In this document: positions 55,779-64,000 of the stretch, piece by piece
How positions within the stretch are numbered: the stretch's first letter is position 1
Layout of the letters: each line of letters begins with the position of its first letter
Assembly (NCBI GenBank): GCA_963519845.1
Contig: CAUQNX010000005.1
Coordinates: 1 to 64,000 of the forward strand
Source of the DNA: Moellerella sp963519845
GTDB lineage: Bacteria > Pseudomonadota > Gammaproteobacteria > Enterobacterales > Enterobacteriaceae
DNA length: 64,000 nucleotides
Reading direction: 5' to 3'
The notes under the pieces: generated by a model
Seen by the model: only the letters and a program-made list of their open reading frames with translations
Databases searched by the model: none
What the model was told of the DNA's origin: nothing
Translations under genes and position numbers: made by a program

Positions 55779-56350
55779 TATTGCTACTTTATTGATTTAC
55801 GATGATTGTCAGGATGAAAATAAAAGATGTTTTACAGGTTAAGTCAGGTATTTAATAATTAATCGCTTGATTTATATTTGTTTTTTGTGCGACGCCTTCA
55901 ACCTTAAATTGTATCTACTTTCAATTTCATCCAGCTTAAATTTGTTTTGGGGCAATTGCCATTGCTTCAAATAATTGACTAATAATAATCCAATAACTTG
56001 AAAAGCATCAGATTCTACCACTTTTTTGCTCTTATGGCCTAATGAGATCACCCACACCACTACTTTCATGCGAGTATGGCTCGCACATTGCAGTATTTCA
56101 TCTTAGTTAGCATGATTCAATGGGAATTTGCAGGCAAAATCCTTAATTATTTAATGCTTATAATAACCGAATTCCGGCTTTAATAGGCCAAATAGTGAGA
56201 CTAAACAACAGGATTTTAGTTAATGAAAATCAGTTAAGTGAAGGGAGTATTGAGAGCTATAACGGAACAACGCTGGCGTACCCAGCGTTGAAACTATTGT
56301 GCTAAGCAAGAAATTGCCTGCTATGCATCTATGAGTTGGTTAAAGTGTGA
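55779..56350 (-). other. Intergenic region lrp-ftsK
   Basis: 572 bp. It should hold the ftsK promoter and the lrp terminator. A 65-codon minus-strand frame (55872-56069) is present but has no ribosome site and no recognisable family, so I do not call it a gene. The ftsK-proximal part has a CTGT half of a LexA box but not a full site. Confidence 0.45.
56268..56290. terminator. GC-rich hairpin downstream of lrp
   Basis: A perfect 9-bp stem CAACGCTGG/CCAGCGTTG with a 5-nt loop, 60 bp past the lrp stop. The minus-strand continuation TTCCGTTAT is only weakly T-rich, so it is a likely but not classic terminator. Confidence 0.6.
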
Positions 56351-56845
56351 TTAACGCGTTTTAATCACTAAACGGTTACTTTGTTTCACTTCTTCCATAA
56401 CAACATAGGTACGAGTATCGTTAACACCAGGCAAACGTAATAGCGTTTCACCCAATAGTTTACGATAAGCAGACATATCTGGTACACGAGTTTTCAACAA
56501 ATAATCGAAATCACCAGAAACTAAATGACATTCCTGAATTTCTTCCAATTTTTGTACTGCGGTATTAAATTGCTCAAATACATCTGGCGCACCACGATTC
56601 AGTGTAATTTCCACAAAAACCAGCAGAGATGCATCAAGATAGTGAGGGTTCAGCAAAGCAGTATAGCCAGAAATGAAACCTTGGCGCTCTAAACGACGAA
56701 CACGCTCCAAGCATGGCGTAGGCGACAATCCAACACGTTTTGACAGCTCAACGTTGGAGATACGACCATCTTTTTGCAATTCGTTTAAAATGTTCCTGTC
56801 AATACGATCAAGATCTTTCCCTGGACGTTTTTTATTATCAATCAT
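56351..56845 (-). CDS. lrp: Leucine-responsive regulatory protein Lrp
   Basis: Lrp is a global regulator of amino-acid metabolism, transport and fimbriae. The 164-aa protein is almost identical to E. coli Lrp: N-terminal helix-turn-helix (NILNELQKDGRISNVELSKRVGLSPTPCLERVRRL region, residues 18-55) and C-terminal RAM domain for leucine binding and octamer assembly (LVSGDFDYLLKTRVPD). In other enterobacteria Lrp controls several fimbrial promoters, so the fimbrial cluster at 22-27 kb is a possible target. Divergent from trxB across a long leader region. Confidence 0.98.
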   Translation of the reverse strand: MIDNKKRPGKDLDRIDRNILNELQKDGRISNVELSKRVGLSPTPCLERVRRLERQGFISGYTALLNPHYLDASLLVFVEITLNRGAPDVFEQFNTAVQKLEEIQECHLVSGDFDYLLKTRVPDMSAYRKLLGETLLRLPGVNDTRTYVVMEEVKQSNRLVIKTR

Positions 56846-57380
56846 CTCTTTATCTCTCTTTCTTTAATTGTATTTACCCATCCCTATCCAACTTCCACCT
56901 TACTGCCCAACCGTGGAAACTTTCAAGCCAGATTAATCTCTAGTTACAAAAAACCTGAATGATTTATAAAGCACCATCACAATGGATTATCTGTTTTTTT
57001 ATTAAAATTTGACCCTCAAAAGCACAATTACCACCTGAACAAAAAGTCATCAATCACATTGACCAGCTAGATAATTTGCTCCTACATAGATGTTTTCGCA
57101 AATGCGCAGCCGATTGTCAAAGTAAAAGAGTAAAAATCAGAACAACATTTCGTTATTTCCCCCATCGAATCGTTTCGATTGCCGTAATTAGGAAACATCT
57201 TAAAAAAATTATTCTCGCCTAATTCGCTTTTATTGCCTAATCTTTTATTTTAATCGTGATTAACTATCACAGAAAAAACTATATTCTGACCTCTTTGCAA
57301 CCTAAAGCGCTTTTGTTAAGTATCCAATTCTCCTACAATCCCAGCATCGCGGTTTTTATACTAAATTAAATGAGGTATCC
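56846..57380. other. Divergent regulatory region between lrp and trxB
   Basis: 535 bp without a gene. The lrp side is AT-rich and likely encodes a long lrp leader, as in E. coli. On the trxB side a TATATT (57280-57285) is a candidate -10. A 15-bp imperfect dyad GTGAT-N5-ATCAC (57256-57270) lies just upstream of it; it resembles a regulator site but its spacing is one base off a CRP site. Confidence 0.5.
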
Positions 57381-58340
57381 ATGAGCACAGCCAAACATCG
57401 TCAACTGATCATTCTTGGTTCTGGCCCTGCAGGTTATACAGCTGCTGTTTACGCAGCACGTGCAAACTTAAACCCAGCATTAATCACTGGCGTTGAAAAA
57501 GGCGGTCAACTTACCACGACTACTGAAGTCGAGAATTGGCCGGGCGACCCAGAAGGTTTAACGGGTCCTGGTTTGATGGAACGGATGCACGAGCATGCCA
57601 CTAAATTTGAAACAGAAATATTTTCTGACCATATTAATCGAGTTGATTTAACCACTCGCCCATTCCGCCTATTTGGTGATGAAACTGAATATAGCTGTGA
57701 CGCACTGATTATTGCCACAGGTGCATCTGCTCGCTATATCGGCTTAGATTCAGAAGAGGCATTTAAAGGCCGAGGCGTCTCAGCCTGTGCCACTTGTGAT
57801 GGATTCTTCTATCGTAATCAAAAAGTTGCCGTTGTCGGTGGTGGAAATACCGCTGTTGAAGAGGCGCTTTACCTGTCAAACATTGCTTCTGAAGTCCATC
57901 TAATTCATCGTCGTGATAGCTTCCGTGCAGAAAAAATTCTGATTAACCGTTTAATGGAAAAAGTGAAAAACGGCAATATCGTACTACACACAGATCGCAC
58001 GCTAGACGAAGTGCTAGGTGATAATATGGGCGTTACAGGTGTGCGCCTATGCAACACTAAAAATGATCAGCCTGAAGAGCTTGAAGTGATGGGTGTATTT
58101 ATCGCTATTGGCCACAGTCCAAACACGGCTATTTTTGCGGATCAGTTAGAGCTTAACAACGGTTATCTTAAAGTACTATCTGGTACTCAAGGGAATGCGA
58201 CTCAGACCTCTATTCCCGGCGTTTTTGCCGCAGGTGATGTTATGGATCATATCTATCGTCAAGCCATTACCTCAGCTGGCACAGGCTGTATGGCAGCCTT
58301 AGATGCAGAGCGTTATCTCGATGCTTTAGTCACAAAATAA
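57381..58340 (+). CDS. trxB: Thioredoxin reductase
   Basis: TrxB reduces thioredoxin with NADPH. The 319-aa flavoprotein has the FAD motif GSGPAGYTAA near the N-terminus, the redox pair Cys136-Cys139 in CATCDGFF, the NADPH motif GGGNTAVEEAL, and the second FAD segment GVFAAGDVMD. GAGG precedes the ATG. It is followed by a strong terminator and then cydDC, which exports thiols and haem-related reductant, the same order as in E. coli. Confidence 0.98.
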   Translation: MSTAKHRQLIILGSGPAGYTAAVYAARANLNPALITGVEKGGQLTTTTEVENWPGDPEGLTGPGLMERMHEHATKFETEIFSDHINRVDLTTRPFRLFGDETEYSCDALIIATGASARYIGLDSEEAFKGRGVSACATCDGFFYRNQKVAVVGGGNTAVEEALYLSNIASEVHLIHRRDSFRAEKILINRLMEKVKNGNIVLHTDRTLDEVLGDNMGVTGVRLCNTKNDQPEELEVMGVFIAIGHSPNTAIFADQLELNNGYLKVLSGTQGNATQTSIPGVFAAGDVMDHIYRQAITSAGTGCMAALDAERYLDALVTK

Positions 58341-58364
58341 ATCACAATAAAATATAAATCATCC

Positions 58365-58390
58365 AAGGCGCTATTTCTGTAGCGCCTTTT
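58365..58390 (+). terminator. Terminator after trxB
   Basis: Perfect 9-bp stem AAGGCGCTA/TAGCGCCTT with a 6-nt loop and four Ts, 24 bp past the trxB stop. Confidence 0.9.
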
Positions 58391-58423
58391 AACATGTAAC
58401 ATGTCGGCTGGCGCTGGTATGAT

Positions 58424-58438
58424 AAATAATTATTATCA
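58424..58438 (+). promoter_or_regulatory. Possible Fur box upstream of cydDC
   Basis: AAATAAT-T-ATTATCA matches the 7-1-7 Fur box (TGATAAT-N-ATTATCA) at 12 of 14 positions, with the right half perfect. It lies 68 bp before the cydD ATG. AT-rich DNA makes chance matches common. Confidence 0.35.
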
Positions 58439-58505
58439 TTCTTAAGTGATTACCAGCAATTCACCTCTTATTAATGTTGGACCTCTAGCTGCGATCTGAA
58501 TAATT

Positions 58506-60275
58506 ATGGATAAAACAAGACAGAACGAACTGTTACGCTGGCTAAAACAGCATAGTGCTCCTGCTAAGCGTTGGCTGCGCGTATCAATGTTACTCGGTAT
58601 TTTAAGTGGTCTGTTAATTATAGCTCAAGCTTGGTTTTTAGCCGTTATATTGCAAGCACTGATTATGGATGGCGTTCCTCGAGAACAGTTAATCATGCCA
58701 TTTATTTGGTTACTCTGTGTTTTTGTGCTGCGTGCGGCTGTGACTATTATTCGTGAACGTGTCGGTTTCCGCTGTGGGCAAGTGGTTCGCCAGCAAGTTC
58801 GCCAAATGGTACTCAATAAGCTGGAAGTCCTCGGCCCTGTTTGGGTTAAGGGTAAACCCGCAGGCAGCTGGGCGACCATTATTCTTGAACAAATTGAAGA
58901 TATGCAGGATTACTATTCACGCTATTTACCACAAATGTATTTAGCGGGGATCATTCCGATTATGATCCTGATTGCCATCTTCCCCTTTAACTGGGCTGCC
59001 GCATTAATTTTATTTACCACTGCGCCCTTAATTCCGGTCTTTATGGCATTAGTTGGACTGGGTGCCGCAGATGCAAACCGTCGTAACTTCGTCGCCCTTG
59101 GCCGCCTGAGTGGTAGTTTTCTCGATAGATTACGTGGATTAGATACGCTACGCCTATTTTTCCGCGGTAAAGCCGAGATTAAACAGATAGAAGAGTCCAC
59201 AGAAGATTTCCGTTCCAGAACCATGGAAGTGCTGCGTATGGCTTTCCTCTCCTCTGGTGTATTAGAATTTTTCGCCTCAATTTCCATTGCTGTAGTTGCC
59301 GTCTATTTTGGTTTTTCCTATATGGGTGAGCTCAACTTCGGTAGCTATGGACTTCCAGTTACCCTATTTGCTGGCTTTCTTGCTTTGATCCTCTCCCCTG
59401 AATTCTTTCAGCCACTGCGTGATTTAGGTACCTACTACCACGCCAAAGCACAAGCTGTGGGCGCTGCGGAATCATTAGTGACCTTACTGGAGAGTGAAGG
59501 CGAACAAGCGCCCTCAGGTGGTGAACAAGTTGTTCCTGACGGTGAAGGCTTTACTATTACAGCTGAGGCGCTAGAGATCTTATCTCATGAAGGTCAAGTA
59601 CTTGTTGGCCCACTCAGCTTTACCATTCAATCTCATCAACGTATCGCGATTGTAGGTCAAAGTGGTGCAGGTAAAAGTTCGCTACTTAATCTGCTACTTG
59701 GCTTTTTGCCTTATCGAGGTTCAATTCGTATCAATGGCATTGAACTCAATCAACTTAGTCCGGTTGAATGGCGTAAAAGAGTTAGCTGGGTTGGGCAAAA
59801 CCCTCATCTTCCCGAATTGACGCTGCTTGATAATATTCGTTTAGGTCGACCTGATGCCACAGAAGACGAGATTAAAAAAGCACTCGATGACGCCTATGTT
59901 TCTGAGTTTCTGGCACTGTTACCCGATGGTCTAGAGACCCAAATTGGTGACTATGCAGCGCGTTTATCTGTGGGTCAGGCTCAGCGTGTTGCGGTTGCGC
60001 GCGCCTTGCTATCGCCTGCTCAACTCTTGTTACTTGATGAGCCTGCTGCCAGTTTAGATGCGCACAGCGAGCAGAAAGTGATGCAGTCACTCAACAACGC
60101 AGCGCAGCATCAAACCACCCTGATGGTCACCCATATGCTCGAAGAGACGGTGAATTACGATCAGGTTTGGGTAATGGCAAATGGCCAAATTATTCAACAA
60201 GGTCACTATTCTGAACTCAGTCAATCCGATGGCCCTTTTGCCAGATTATTGGCCCATCGTAGTGAGGAGCTTTAA
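58506..60275 (+). CDS. cydD: Heterodimeric thiol exporter subunit CydD
   Basis: CydD pairs with CydC to export glutathione and cysteine (with haem as modulator), needed for cytochrome bd assembly. The 589-aa half-transporter has six membrane helices (about 20-320) and an ATPase domain with Walker A GQSGAGKSS (about 385), the variant signature LSVGQAQR and Walker B LLLLDEPAASLD. The LSVGQ signature is the family's usual form in CydD. It is 2 bp before cydC. The ATG lacks a strong ribosome site. Confidence 0.96.
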   Translation: MDKTRQNELLRWLKQHSAPAKRWLRVSMLLGILSGLLIIAQAWFLAVILQALIMDGVPREQLIMPFIWLLCVFVLRAAVTIIRERVGFRCGQVVRQQVRQMVLNKLEVLGPVWVKGKPAGSWATIILEQIEDMQDYYSRYLPQMYLAGIIPIMILIAIFPFNWAAALILFTTAPLIPVFMALVGLGAADANRRNFVALGRLSGSFLDRLRGLDTLRLFFRGKAEIKQIEESTEDFRSRTMEVLRMAFLSSGVLEFFASISIAVVAVYFGFSYMGELNFGSYGLPVTLFAGFLALILSPEFFQPLRDLGTYYHAKAQAVGAAESLVTLLESEGEQAPSGGEQVVPDGEGFTITAEALEILSHEGQVLVGPLSFTIQSHQRIAIVGQSGAGKSSLLNLLLGFLPYRGSIRINGIELNQLSPVEWRKRVSWVGQNPHLPELTLLDNIRLGRPDATEDEIKKALDDAYVSEFLALLPDGLETQIGDYAARLSVGQAQRVAVARALLSPAQLLLLDEPAASLDAHSEQKVMQSLNNAAQHQTTLMVTHMLEETVNYDQVWVMANGQIIQQGHYSELSQSDGPFARLLAHRSEEL

Positions 60276-60277
60276 TT

Positions 60278-62029
60278 ATGCGTGTATTGTTCCCCTTCTT
60301 GGCACTTTACCGCCGCCACTGGTTTCTATTATTACTCGGCATGGTGTTAGCCATAGTTACACTGTTAGCCAGTATCGGCTTACTCACGCTTTCAGGTTGG
60401 TTTTTAGCCGGAACCGCAATTGCGGGCTTTCCAGGTATCTACTACTTCAACTATATGTTACCTGCGGCGGGTGTCAGAGCAACGGCGATTTTCCGTACGG
60501 CGGGTCGTTATGCCGAGCGCCTAGTGAGCCACGATGCCACCTTTAAAGTACTGGCTCATCTGCGTGTTTTTGCTTTTAGTAAGGTGCTTCCCTTGTCTCC
60601 AGCGGGTATTGCTCGTTTTAAACAAGGAGAATTATTAAATCGACTTGTGGCTGACGTTGAAACACTCGATCATCTCTATTTACGCGTATTATCACCGCTG
60701 TTTGCCGCATTTTTTGTTATTTTAGTGCTGATTTTTGGATTAGGCTTTATCGATCAACGCCTAGCTTGGACATTAGGTGGGATAATGTTAGTCCTGCTAT
60801 TTACTCTGCCATTTATTTTTTATCGCGCAGGTAAACCTATTGGCCATGATCTGACCCAATTACGCGCTTTATATCGCACACAATTGATGGCATCAGTACA
60901 AGGACAAGCCGAATTAACCGTATTTGGTGCCCTACCCCGTTTTCGCCAAGCGATGGCGAATATCGAATCTCAATGGCAAGTACGTCAAAAACAGCAAGCG
61001 AGTTTAACTGGCGTCTCTCAAGCGTTAATTTTATTAGCCTCTGGATTTACCGCTACCCTGCTACTCTGGATGGCAGCAGATCATGTGGCGGGAGAAACTA
61101 AACCTGGCGCACTAGTCGCACTCTTTGTTTTCTGTACCTTAGCCGCATTTGAAGCATTAGGCCCTGTAGCAGTCGCATTTCAACATATGGGGCAAGTGAT
61201 AGCTTCTGCCACACGCGTATCACAGCTGGTGGCGGCTAAGCCAGAAGTGACCTTCCCAGTTGAAGGTCCGCAAAAAGAGATGCGAGCAGATTTAATGCTG
61301 GAAAATATCCACTTCACCTACCCTGATCAACCGCTTCCGGTACTCAATGATGTCTCGATATCACTGAAATCAGGTGAACATTTAGCGCTATTGGGGAAAA
61401 CAGGCTGTGGCAAATCCACATTATTACAGCTGATCACCCGCGCTTGGGATGTAAGCAATGGGCGTATTACACTGAATAACCAGCCTATTGGCGATTATGA
61501 TGAAGAAACATTACGTTCTATGATGTCCGTTGTTCCTCAGCGTGTACATGTATTTAGTGATACATTACGCAATAATCTATTATTAGCTGACGAAAAAGCG
61601 ACAGATGCTCAGCTAACAGAGGCCTTGCAGAAGACGGGTCTGGAAAATCTATTGGATAATGAGCAAGGTCTCAATGCTTGGATGGGGGAAGGCGGTCGTC
61701 AGCTCTCTGGTGGCGAACAGAGACGCCTAGGTATTGCGCGCGCACTCTTACACGATGCGCCACTATTTCTACTAGATGAACCAACAGAAGGACTTGATGC
61801 CGGTACTGAGCAGCAGATCCTCTCATTACTGAAAGAGACCTGTGCCGATAAAACGCTGATTGTGATCACTCACCGTTTACATGGCCTTGATCAGATGGAT
61901 CGTATCTGTGTGATGGATTCGGGTAAAATTATCGAACAAGGATCTCATCAAATGCTGCTTGAGCAACAAGGACACTATTTTCAGTTTCATCAGCGCCATA
62001 ATCAGCAAATAGTGACCAAAGGATTTTAA
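60278..62029 (+). CDS. cydC: Heterodimeric thiol exporter subunit CydC
   Basis: CydC is the haem-sensing partner of CydD. The 583-aa protein begins MRVLFPFLALYRRHWF and has RTAGRYAERLVSHDATFKVL in the early cytoplasmic loops. Walker A is GKTGCGKST (about 375), signature LSGGEQRR and Walker B LFLLDEPTEGLD. GAGGAG precedes its ATG two bases after the cydD stop, and its stop overlaps the aat start by one base (TAATG), so cydD-cydC-aat are coupled. Confidence 0.96.
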   Translation: MRVLFPFLALYRRHWFLLLLGMVLAIVTLLASIGLLTLSGWFLAGTAIAGFPGIYYFNYMLPAAGVRATAIFRTAGRYAERLVSHDATFKVLAHLRVFAFSKVLPLSPAGIARFKQGELLNRLVADVETLDHLYLRVLSPLFAAFFVILVLIFGLGFIDQRLAWTLGGIMLVLLFTLPFIFYRAGKPIGHDLTQLRALYRTQLMASVQGQAELTVFGALPRFRQAMANIESQWQVRQKQQASLTGVSQALILLASGFTATLLLWMAADHVAGETKPGALVALFVFCTLAAFEALGPVAVAFQHMGQVIASATRVSQLVAAKPEVTFPVEGPQKEMRADLMLENIHFTYPDQPLPVLNDVSISLKSGEHLALLGKTGCGKSTLLQLITRAWDVSNGRITLNNQPIGDYDEETLRSMMSVVPQRVHVFSDTLRNNLLLADEKATDAQLTEALQKTGLENLLDNEQGLNAWMGEGGRQLSGGEQRRLGIARALLHDAPLFLLDEPTEGLDAGTEQQILSLLKETCADKTLIVITHRLHGLDQMDRICVMDSGKIIEQGSHQMLLEQQGHYFQFHQRHNQQIVTKGF

Positions 62030-62715
62030 TGTTTCAGCTTGATGATAATTCCAACCTGTTTCCGCCAATTGAACTGGCAATGACAGAACCCAATGGTCTA
62101 TTGGCCATTGGGGGAGATTTGACGCCTGAACGTTTAAAATCCGCTTACTACCATGGGATTTTCCCTTGGTTTAATCCTCAGGAATTACCGCTTTGGTGGT
62201 CACCCGACCCAAGAGCGGTATTATTGAAAGATGAGTTACATATTAGTCGCTCAATGCAGAAATTAATCAAGAAACGGCCTTTTACTGTGACGATTAATCA
62301 TGCTTTTGATCAGGTAATTGATGCCTGTTCAGTACGCTCAGAAGGCACATGGATTGTCCCTGAAGTGAGGAGCGGTTATAAGGCACTTCATCGACTTGGT
62401 CTTGCCCATTCGGTTGAAGCTTGGCACCAAGATAAGTTAGTTGGTGGCCTCTATGGCGTAAGCGTGGGAAGCCTATTTTGCGGTGAATCTATGTTTACTC
62501 GAATGAGTGATGCATCTAAGTTTGCATTTATCGCATTTTATTTTCATTTTTTGCGCTATAATGGTCAGCTGTTTGATTGTCAGGTACTTAATCATCATAC
62601 TGAGTCGCTGGGTGCCAAAGAAATTCCTCGAAAGGATTTTTCTCGGATTCTTTACCGCTGGCGTGATGAATCGATAAGTAGCGCCTGCTGGGCACCGCAA
62701 TTAATTGATTTATAG
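62029..62715 (+). CDS. aat: Leucyl/phenylalanyl-tRNA-protein transferase
   Basis: Aat adds Leu or Phe from charged tRNA to proteins with N-terminal Arg or Lys, marking them for ClpAP through ClpS. The 228-aa protein has FPPIELAMTEPNGLLAIGGDL at the N-terminus, YHGIFPWF, WWSPDPRAVL, and the central GLYGVSVGSLFCGESMF with the active-site region. It overlaps cydC by one base. The clpA gene of the same degradation route lies just beyond infA, so two steps of the N-degron pathway are linked here as in E. coli. Confidence 0.97.
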   Translation: MFQLDDNSNLFPPIELAMTEPNGLLAIGGDLTPERLKSAYYHGIFPWFNPQELPLWWSPDPRAVLLKDELHISRSMQKLIKKRPFTVTINHAFDQVIDACSVRSEGTWIVPEVRSGYKALHRLGLAHSVEAWHQDKLVGGLYGVSVGSLFCGESMFTRMSDASKFAFIAFYFHFLRYNGQLFDCQVLNHHTESLGAKEIPRKDFSRILYRWRDESISSACWAPQLIDL

Positions 62716-62870
62716 CTAATATTTATACATTAGATGTTAGTTAACAAAAAAAGTTACCTTCGAACAATGAAGAAAGATCGCTTTAAAATGCGACATTCCT
62801 TTACATAGTGAGGGTTTTTGGGCATTATCTTGCCCGTTAAAAGTGAAGGTTATTAGACTTAGAGGATTAG

Positions 62871-63089
62871 ATGGCCAAAGAAGACAATATTGAAATGCAA
62901 GGCACTGTATTAGATACACTGCCGAACACTATGTTCCGTGTTGAGTTAGAGAATGGTCACGTTGTTACTGCCCATATTTCTGGTAAAATGCGTAAAAATT
63001 ACATCCGCATTCTAACTGGTGACAAGGTTACCGTAGAGCTCACTCCATATGACCTGAGCAAAGGCCGTATCATCTTCCGTAGCCGCTGA
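62871..63089 (+). CDS. infA: Translation initiation factor IF-1
   Basis: IF-1 (72 aa) occupies the ribosomal A site during initiation. The single OB-fold runs from MAKEDNIEMQGTVLDTLPNTMFRVELENGH to GRIIFRSR, the exact family length. AGAGGA precedes the ATG. It has about 155 bp of upstream sequence of its own and a strong terminator, so it is a separate unit. The serW tRNA gene found next to infA in E. coli is not present in the 82 bp that follow. Confidence 0.98.
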   Translation: MAKEDNIEMQGTVLDTLPNTMFRVELENGHVVTAHISGKMRKNYIRILTGDKVTVELTPYDLSKGRIIFRSR

Positions 63090-63099
63090 TTCATCCCTT

Positions 63100-63166
63100 T
63101 TAAGGCAATGCCTCAATTCACCACAGGTGACGCGTATACGCTATTCACCTGTGGTATTGCCTTTTA
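63100..63166. terminator. Nested bidirectional terminator between infA and clpA
   Basis: An inner perfect 9-bp stem CCACAGGTG/CACCTGTGG (63121-63129 with 63146-63154) is nested in an outer AAGGCAAT/ATTGCCTT pair followed by Ts. Both the plus-strand infA and the minus-strand clpA can use it. Confidence 0.85.
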
Positions 63167-63171
63167 ATTGA

Positions 63172-64000
63172 TCAGAATATCGCGCTTTCTGGATCAGATT
63201 TGTAAACACTACTGAAATGATAAGCCAGCTTATTGGTCTTTTTGTCCAAATCAATGCTGACTGAGCCGCCATTAACTAATGAGCCAAATAACAACTCATT
63301 TGCTAGTGGTTTTTTCAGATTATCTTGGATTACACGAGCCATTGGTCTCGCGCCCATCGCTTTATCATAGCCCTTCTCACATAACCAATGCTTAACCGCC
63401 TGACTCACTTCAAGAGAGACACCTTTCTCATCGAGCTGTGCTTGTAATTCAACAATAAACTTATCAACCACCTGCACAATGACTTCCATCGACAGTGAAC
63501 TAAACCAGATGATCCCATCAAGACGATTGCGGAATTCTGGGGTAAAGGTGCGTTTAATTTCAATCATCGCATCCGTTGAGTTATCTTGCTCTGCGAAACC
63601 AATAGCCTGACGTTGAGTTTCCTGTACGCCTGCGTTAGTTGTCATCACTAAGATCACATTGCGGAAATCAGCCTTACGACCATTATTGTCGGTTAACGTC
63701 CCATGATCCATCACTTGGAGTAGGATATTAAACACATCTGGGTGCGCCTTCTCAATTTCATCGAGCAGAACCACAGAGTGAGGATTTTTGATCACAGCAT
63801 CTGTCAATAATCCGCCTTGATCATAGCCAACATATCCTGGAGGCGCCCCAATCAAACGACTGATGGTATGTCTCTCCATATATTCGGACATATCGAAGCG
63901 TAGCAGCTTAATATCCAGCGCTTTAGCCAACTGAAGCGTCACTTCCGTTTTTCCGACCCCCGTAGGGCCTGCAAATAAGAAAGAACCAACAGGTTTATTC
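63172..64000 (-). CDS. clpA: ATP-dependent Clp protease ATP-binding subunit ClpA (partial, 3' part)
   Basis: Only the C-terminal 275 or so codons are in the window; the gene runs off the right edge. They cover most of the second AAA+ domain (D2) of ClpA, the unfoldase for ClpP. Visible are Walker A GPTGVGKTEV close to the edge, the pore-loop region IGAPPGYVGYDQGG, Walker B VVLLDEIEKAHPD, the sensor MTTNAG and the C-terminal ARPMARVIQDNLKKPLANELLFG. The IGF-type ClpP loop (AIGFAEQ, with nearby residues) is what separates ClpA from ClpB. The apparent GTG at 63942 is internal. Confidence 0.95.
   Translation of the reverse strand, partial: NKPVGSFLFAGPTGVGKTEVTLQLAKALDIKLLRFDMSEYMERHTISRLIGAPPGYVGYDQGGLLTDAVIKNPHSVVLLDEIEKAHPDVFNILLQVMDHGTLTDNNGRKADFRNVILVMTTNAGVQETQRQAIGFAEQDNSTDAMIEIKRTFTPEFRNRLDGIIWFSSLSMEVIVQVVDKFIVELQAQLDEKGVSLEVSQAVKHWLCEKGYDKAMGARPMARVIQDNLKKPLANELLFGSLVNGGSVSIDLDKKTNKLAYHFSSVYKSDPESAIF

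Noticed and set aside
55779..55900. LexA box ahead of ftsK, as in E. coli
   Set aside because: Only a CTGT half-site is present; the second half does not match.
55872..56069. A 65-codon minus-strand frame between lrp and ftsK
   Set aside because: No ribosome site, no recognisable family or membrane/signal features, and the region is where the ftsK promoter should be. I treat it as chance.
63090..63171. Possible serW tRNA gene, expected next to infA from E. coli
   Set aside because: Only 82 bp separate infA and clpA and they are filled by a nested terminator; no tRNA cloverleaf fits.

Overview
The window is a stretch of chromosome from a low-GC (about 40% by eye) enterobacterium. Almost every housekeeping protein reads as a close E. 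coli orthologue: Lrp is nearly residue-for-residue, and EPSP synthase, SerC, thioredoxin reductase and Fur keep the same catalytic numbering. The mukBEF/seqA set and the gene order also point to Enterobacterales. AT-richness, fimbriae and an RTX-type secretion cassette fit Morganellaceae-like genera (Providencia, Proteus, Moellerella relatives), but genus is inference. I see no rRNA, tRNA, CRISPR array, IS element or prophage.

Layout. (1) 0.2-7.5 kb, minus strand: cmoM-mukF-mukE-mukB condensin operon with translational overlaps. (2) 7.8-8.6 kb, plus: elyC. (3) 8.7-15.6 kb, minus: comEC-msbA-lpxK, an odd cold-shock-like gene with a 510-bp leader region, then ycaR-kdsB (lipid A and KDO supply and export). 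(4) 16.0-21.7 kb, minus: serC-aroA, cmk-rpsA-ihfB. (5) 21.8-27.5 kb, minus: a five-gene chaperone-usher fimbrial cluster (major pilin, internal terminator, second pilin, usher, chaperone, tip protein). (6) 27.9-31.3 kb: seqA-pgm (minus) and divergent ybfF. (7) 31.7-37.3 kb, plus: a type I secretion cassette with two different ABC exporters flanking one HlyD-type adaptor, like the rtxBDE cassette of MARTX toxin systems, but with no toxin, acyltransferase or TolC gene in view. (8) 37.4-42.1 kb: ybfE with a LexA-like box, fldA, fur, then chiP and ansB on the minus strand. (9) 42.3-48.4 kb, plus: ycaO and the anaerobic focA-pflB-pflA set. (10) 48.5-56.8 kb, minus: lrp, ftsK-lolA-rarA-serS. (11) 57.4-63.1 kb, plus: trxB, cydD-cydC-aat, infA; then the 3' part of clpA (minus) running off the right edge.

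Relative to E. coli as I know it, two conserved blocks (muk...serC and ycaO...clpA) are separated by a 20-kb segment carrying the fimbrial cluster, the seqA-pgm/ybfF/ybfE-fldA-fur/chiP neighbourhood (which lies elsewhere in E. coli) and ansB. Within that segment the secretion cassette sits exactly between ybfF and ybfE, which makes it and the fimbrial cluster the accessory content.

The genes are mostly envelope and cell-cycle functions (lipid A flipping, LolA, FtsK, MukBEF, SeqA), translation (S1, IF-1, SerRS), redox/anaerobic metabolism (PflB, FocA, CydDC, TrxB, flavodoxin) and global regulators (Fur, Lrp, IHF). The most promising place for something less described is the two-ATPase secretion cassette without a visible cargo; next are the atypical cold-shock protein and the paired pilin promoters.
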